Source: Flavobacteriaceae bacterium
GTDB lineage: Bacteria > Bacteroidota > Bacteroidia > Flavobacteriales > Flavobacteriaceae
Reading direction: 5' to 3'
Assembly: GCA_013373105.1 (NCBI GenBank)
Contig: JABXIJ010000050.1
Coordinates: 1-33,838, forward strand
Length of the DNA: 33,838 bases
Shown: positions 31,694 to 33,838 of the stretch, in pieces
How positions within the stretch are numbered: the first letter of the stretch is position 1
Layout: every line of letters starts with the position of its first letter
Notes under the pieces: generated by a model
Databases searched by the model: none
Seen by the model: the letters and a program-made list of their open reading frames with translations, nothing else
What the model was told of the DNA's origin: nothing
Position numbers and translations under genes: made by a program

Positions 31694-33637
31694 TTATTTA
31701 AATTTTTTAATTGTTTTTTGTTCTTCTTCTTTCACCATAGCAACAAAATCTGTTAAAGTAAAAGTTCCTAGATCACCTTCTCCGTGCTTTCTAACTGACA
31801 CAGTTTCTTCACCTTCTTCTTTCTCGCCAACAATTACCATATAAGGTATTTTGCTAACTTCTGCATCTCTAATTTTTCTTCCAGTCTTTTCAGATCTGTC
31901 ATCTATGAGGGCGCGAATTTCGGAATTTTCTAACGATTCTAAAACTTTTTCTGAATATTTTTGATATTTCTCACTGATTGGCAGTATAATAACTTGCTCT
32001 GGAGTAAGCCAGAGTGGGAAATTTCCACCTGTGTGCTCTAGTAAAACTGCAATAAAACGTTCCATACTTCCAAAAGGAGCTCTATGAATCATAACAGGTC
32101 TGTGTTGTTGATTGTCTGCCCCTGTATAACTTAAATCGAAACGTTTTGGTAAATTATAATCAACTTGAATGGTTCCTAGCTGCCAACTTCTACCTAAAGC
32201 ATCTTTTACCATAAAGTCTAACTTTGGACCATAAAAAGCTGCTTCACCTTCTTCAATTACATAATCAAGACCTTTATCTTTTGCAGCTGAAATAATTGCT
32301 TTTTCAGCAATATCCCAAGTTTCTGCATCACCTATATATTTATCTTGATTTTTCATATCGCGTATAGAAACCTGTGTAGTAAAGTTTTCAAACCCTAGTG
32401 AACCAAATACATACAATACTAGGTCTATTACTTCCTTAAATTCTTCATCTAGTTGTTCTGGTGTACAAAAAATATGGGCATCATCTTGAGTAAATCCTCT
32501 TACTCTTGTTAAACCATGTAACTCTCCACTTTGTTCATATCTATATACAGTACCAAACTCTGCATAACGTTTTGGTAAGTCTTTATAAGAATGAGGTTTA
32601 AAATTATATACTTCACAATGATGAGGACAGTTCATTGGTTTTAATAAAAACTCCTCATCCATTTTAGGTGTTTTTATGGGTTGAAAGCTGTCTTCTCCAT
32701 ATTTTTCATAATGCCCAGAAGTTACATATAATTCTTTTTGGCCAATATGAGGAGTCATTACTATTTCGTAACCTGCTTTCTTTTGAGCATCTTTTAAAAA
32801 GTTCTCTAATCTACTTCTTAAAGCAGCACCTTTAGGTAACCATAAAGGTAATCCTTGCCCTACTTTTTGAGAGAAAGTAAACAATTCTAATTCCTTACCA
32901 AGTTTTCTGTGGTCACGTTTTTTAGCTTCTTCTAATAAATGTAAATATTCAGTTAGCATCTTTTGTTTTGGAAACGATATTCCATAAACACGAGTCAACT
33001 GATTGTTTTTTTCATCTCCTCTCCAATAGGCTCCAGCAACATTCATAATTTTTACTGCTTTAATTAAACCAGTATTTGGAATGTGTCCTCCTCTACATAA
33101 ATCTGTAAAATTGCTATGATCACAAAAAGTAATGTCGCCATCTGTTAAATTTTCAATCAACTCTACTTTATAAGGATTGTTCTCTTTTTTGTACAAAGCC
33201 AAAGCATCTGCCTTAGAAACCTCGCGCATTTTAAATTGATGTTTACCTCTGGCTATTTCAAGAAATTTATCTTCCACTCTTTTAAAGTCTTTTTCAGAAA
33301 AAATTTCTTCGCCAAAATCAACATCATAATAAAAGCCATTATCAATAGCTGGTCCTATCGTTAATTTTGCTTCAGGATAAAAATTTATGATAGCTTCAGC
33401 CATAACGTGTGCAGAAGAATGCCAAAACGCTTTTTTACCAAGATCATCATTAAAGGTATACAACACTAAGTTTCCATCCTCTGTTAAAGGTGTGGTTGTT
33501 TCAATAGTCGTAGAGTTAAAACTAGCAGATATGATGTTTCTTGCTAAGCCTTCGCTTATACTTTTAGCAACCTCAAAAGGAGTTGTATTTTTTTCAAATT
33601 CCTTAATGCTTCCATCAGGTAAAGTAATATGTATCAT
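31694..33637 (-). CDS. thrS: Threonyl-tRNA synthetase
   Basis: 647 residues with the full bacterial layout: TGS domain (1-62), editing domain with HxxxH (His73-His77, HSSAHVMA) and CDHSNFTDLCRGGHIPNTG, the class II catalytic core with MNCPHHCEVY (Zn-binding Cys), TRVRGFTQDDAHIFC and MIHRAPFGSMERFI, and the C-terminal anticodon-binding domain (about 540-640). It charges tRNA-Thr and, through the N-terminal domain, removes mischarged Ser. It heads the operon with infC, rpmI and rplT, 55 bp before the AUU start of infC. The promoter immediately upstream is one of the best in the window. Confidence 0.98.
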   Translation of the reverse strand: MIHITLPDGSIKEFEKNTTPFEVAKSISEGLARNIISASFNSTTIETTTPLTEDGNLVLYTFNDDLGKKAFWHSSAHVMAEAIINFYPEAKLTIGPAIDNGFYYDVDFGEEIFSEKDFKRVEDKFLEIARGKHQFKMREVSKADALALYKKENNPYKVELIENLTDGDITFCDHSNFTDLCRGGHIPNTGLIKAVKIMNVAGAYWRGDEKNNQLTRVYGISFPKQKMLTEYLHLLEEAKKRDHRKLGKELELFTFSQKVGQGLPLWLPKGAALRSRLENFLKDAQKKAGYEIVMTPHIGQKELYVTSGHYEKYGEDSFQPIKTPKMDEEFLLKPMNCPHHCEVYNFKPHSYKDLPKRYAEFGTVYRYEQSGELHGLTRVRGFTQDDAHIFCTPEQLDEEFKEVIDLVLYVFGSLGFENFTTQVSIRDMKNQDKYIGDAETWDIAEKAIISAAKDKGLDYVIEEGEAAFYGPKLDFMVKDALGRSWQLGTIQVDYNLPKRFDLSYTGADNQQHRPVMIHRAPFGSMERFIAVLLEHTGGNFPLWLTPEQVIILPISEKYQKYSEKVLESLENSEIRALIDDRSEKTGRKIRDAEVSKIPYMVIVGEKEEGEETVSVRKHGEGDLGTFTLTDFVAMVKEEEQKTIKKFK

Positions 33638-33659
33638 TAATGATGATTTTTTTGGACTG

Positions 33660-33690
33660 CAAAGATATTAGAATTCTACTTTTTGTACAA
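33660..33690 (-). promoter_or_regulatory. Promoter of the thrS operon
   Basis: The minus strand has TTG (33690-33688), a 20-bp spacer, then TATCTTTG (33667-33660), a perfect TAnnTTTG -7 box. Transcription should start near 33654, about 17 nt before the ATG at 33637. Confidence 0.65.
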
Positions 33691-33804
33691 TATAAATAGT
33701 ATACATTTTAACCCATCAAATTAAATAATAATTAGTTTTAACTAATTGTTTTTCATTGAGTTGATTTCAGGGTATAAAATTCTTTATTTTTTTCGTTAAA
33801 AAAA

Positions 33805-33837
33805 TTTGGTTGATAAGGGATAGTAGTATTATCTTTG
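33805..33837 (+). promoter_or_regulatory. Promoter pointing out of the window
   Basis: TATCTTTG (33830-33837) is a perfect -7 box on the plus strand with TTTG at 33805-33808 (21-bp spacer) or TTG at 33810-33812 (17-bp spacer). The transcript would begin just past the window end, so the gene is not seen. Confidence 0.5.
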
Positions 33838-33838
33838 C

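Noticed and set aside
1..33838. CRISPR arrays, insertion sequences, prophage, tRNA or rRNA genes
   Set aside because: No regularly spaced repeats, transposase or integrase sequences, or cloverleaf and rRNA-like segments were seen; gaps between genes are short and A+T-rich.

Overview
The window looks like a chromosomal segment of a marine-type member of the Flavobacteriaceae (Bacteroidota). The evidence is strong A+T richness, TAnnTTTG-type -7 promoter boxes with no clear Shine-Dalgarno sites, and protein families typical of the group: a 392-residue AIR-synthase-like PurM, a 727-residue GSIII next to a GSII, a fused IcmF mutase, and small DUF4136 and DUF6265-like lipoproteins. I saw no rRNA, tRNA, CRISPR array, insertion sequence or prophage. 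Genus assignment is inference only.

Layout. (1) 1-1916: the 3' end of a YgiQ-type radical SAM gene, a cspA-like gene with a long apparent leader, and a decayed N-terminal fragment of a dienelactone-hydrolase-type gene. (2) 1917-6192: a minus-strand operon for sulfite oxidation (Tat-exported molybdopterin enzyme, one-haem cytochrome c, two-domain rhodanese lipoprotein, sterol-desaturase-family membrane enzyme). It diverges from a six-helix membrane protein, and a Crp/Fnr-like palindrome lies exactly midway between the two -7 boxes. (3) 6265-12371: isobutyryl-CoA mutase IcmF, divergent from urocanate hydratase and a DUF4136 lipoprotein. (4) 12436-15807: two non-homologous-class glutamine synthetases (GSII and GSIII) transcribed divergently from a 171-bp region that carries three GGGGTA half-sites. 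(5) 15879-18634: purM, a frameshifted DUF6265-like lipoprotein gene, and prfA. (6) 18687-29530: a six-gene minus-strand alpha-glucan cluster: GT4-type glgA (GlgM-like), glgC, glgE, maltokinase, glgB and a GH31 alpha-glucosidase, with a LacI-type operator before the GH31 gene. (7) 29689-33637: a coiled-coil membrane protein and the translation operon thrS-infC-rpmI-rplT, in which infC starts at AUU.

How the genes work together. The glucan cluster encodes a nearly complete maltose-1-phosphate (GlgE) route. GlgC makes ADP-glucose, and the GlgA here resembles the actinobacterial maltose-1-phosphate synthase GlgM more than E. coli GlgA. Maltokinase is a second source of maltose-1-phosphate, GlgE polymerises it and GlgB branches the product; treS is not in the window. 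The sulfur operon can be read as rhodanese-linked release of sulfite followed by its oxidation to sulfate, with electrons passed to a membrane-anchored cytochrome c. Most minus-strand genes within clusters are 1-10 bp apart or overlap, and hairpin terminators mark most convergent gene ends.
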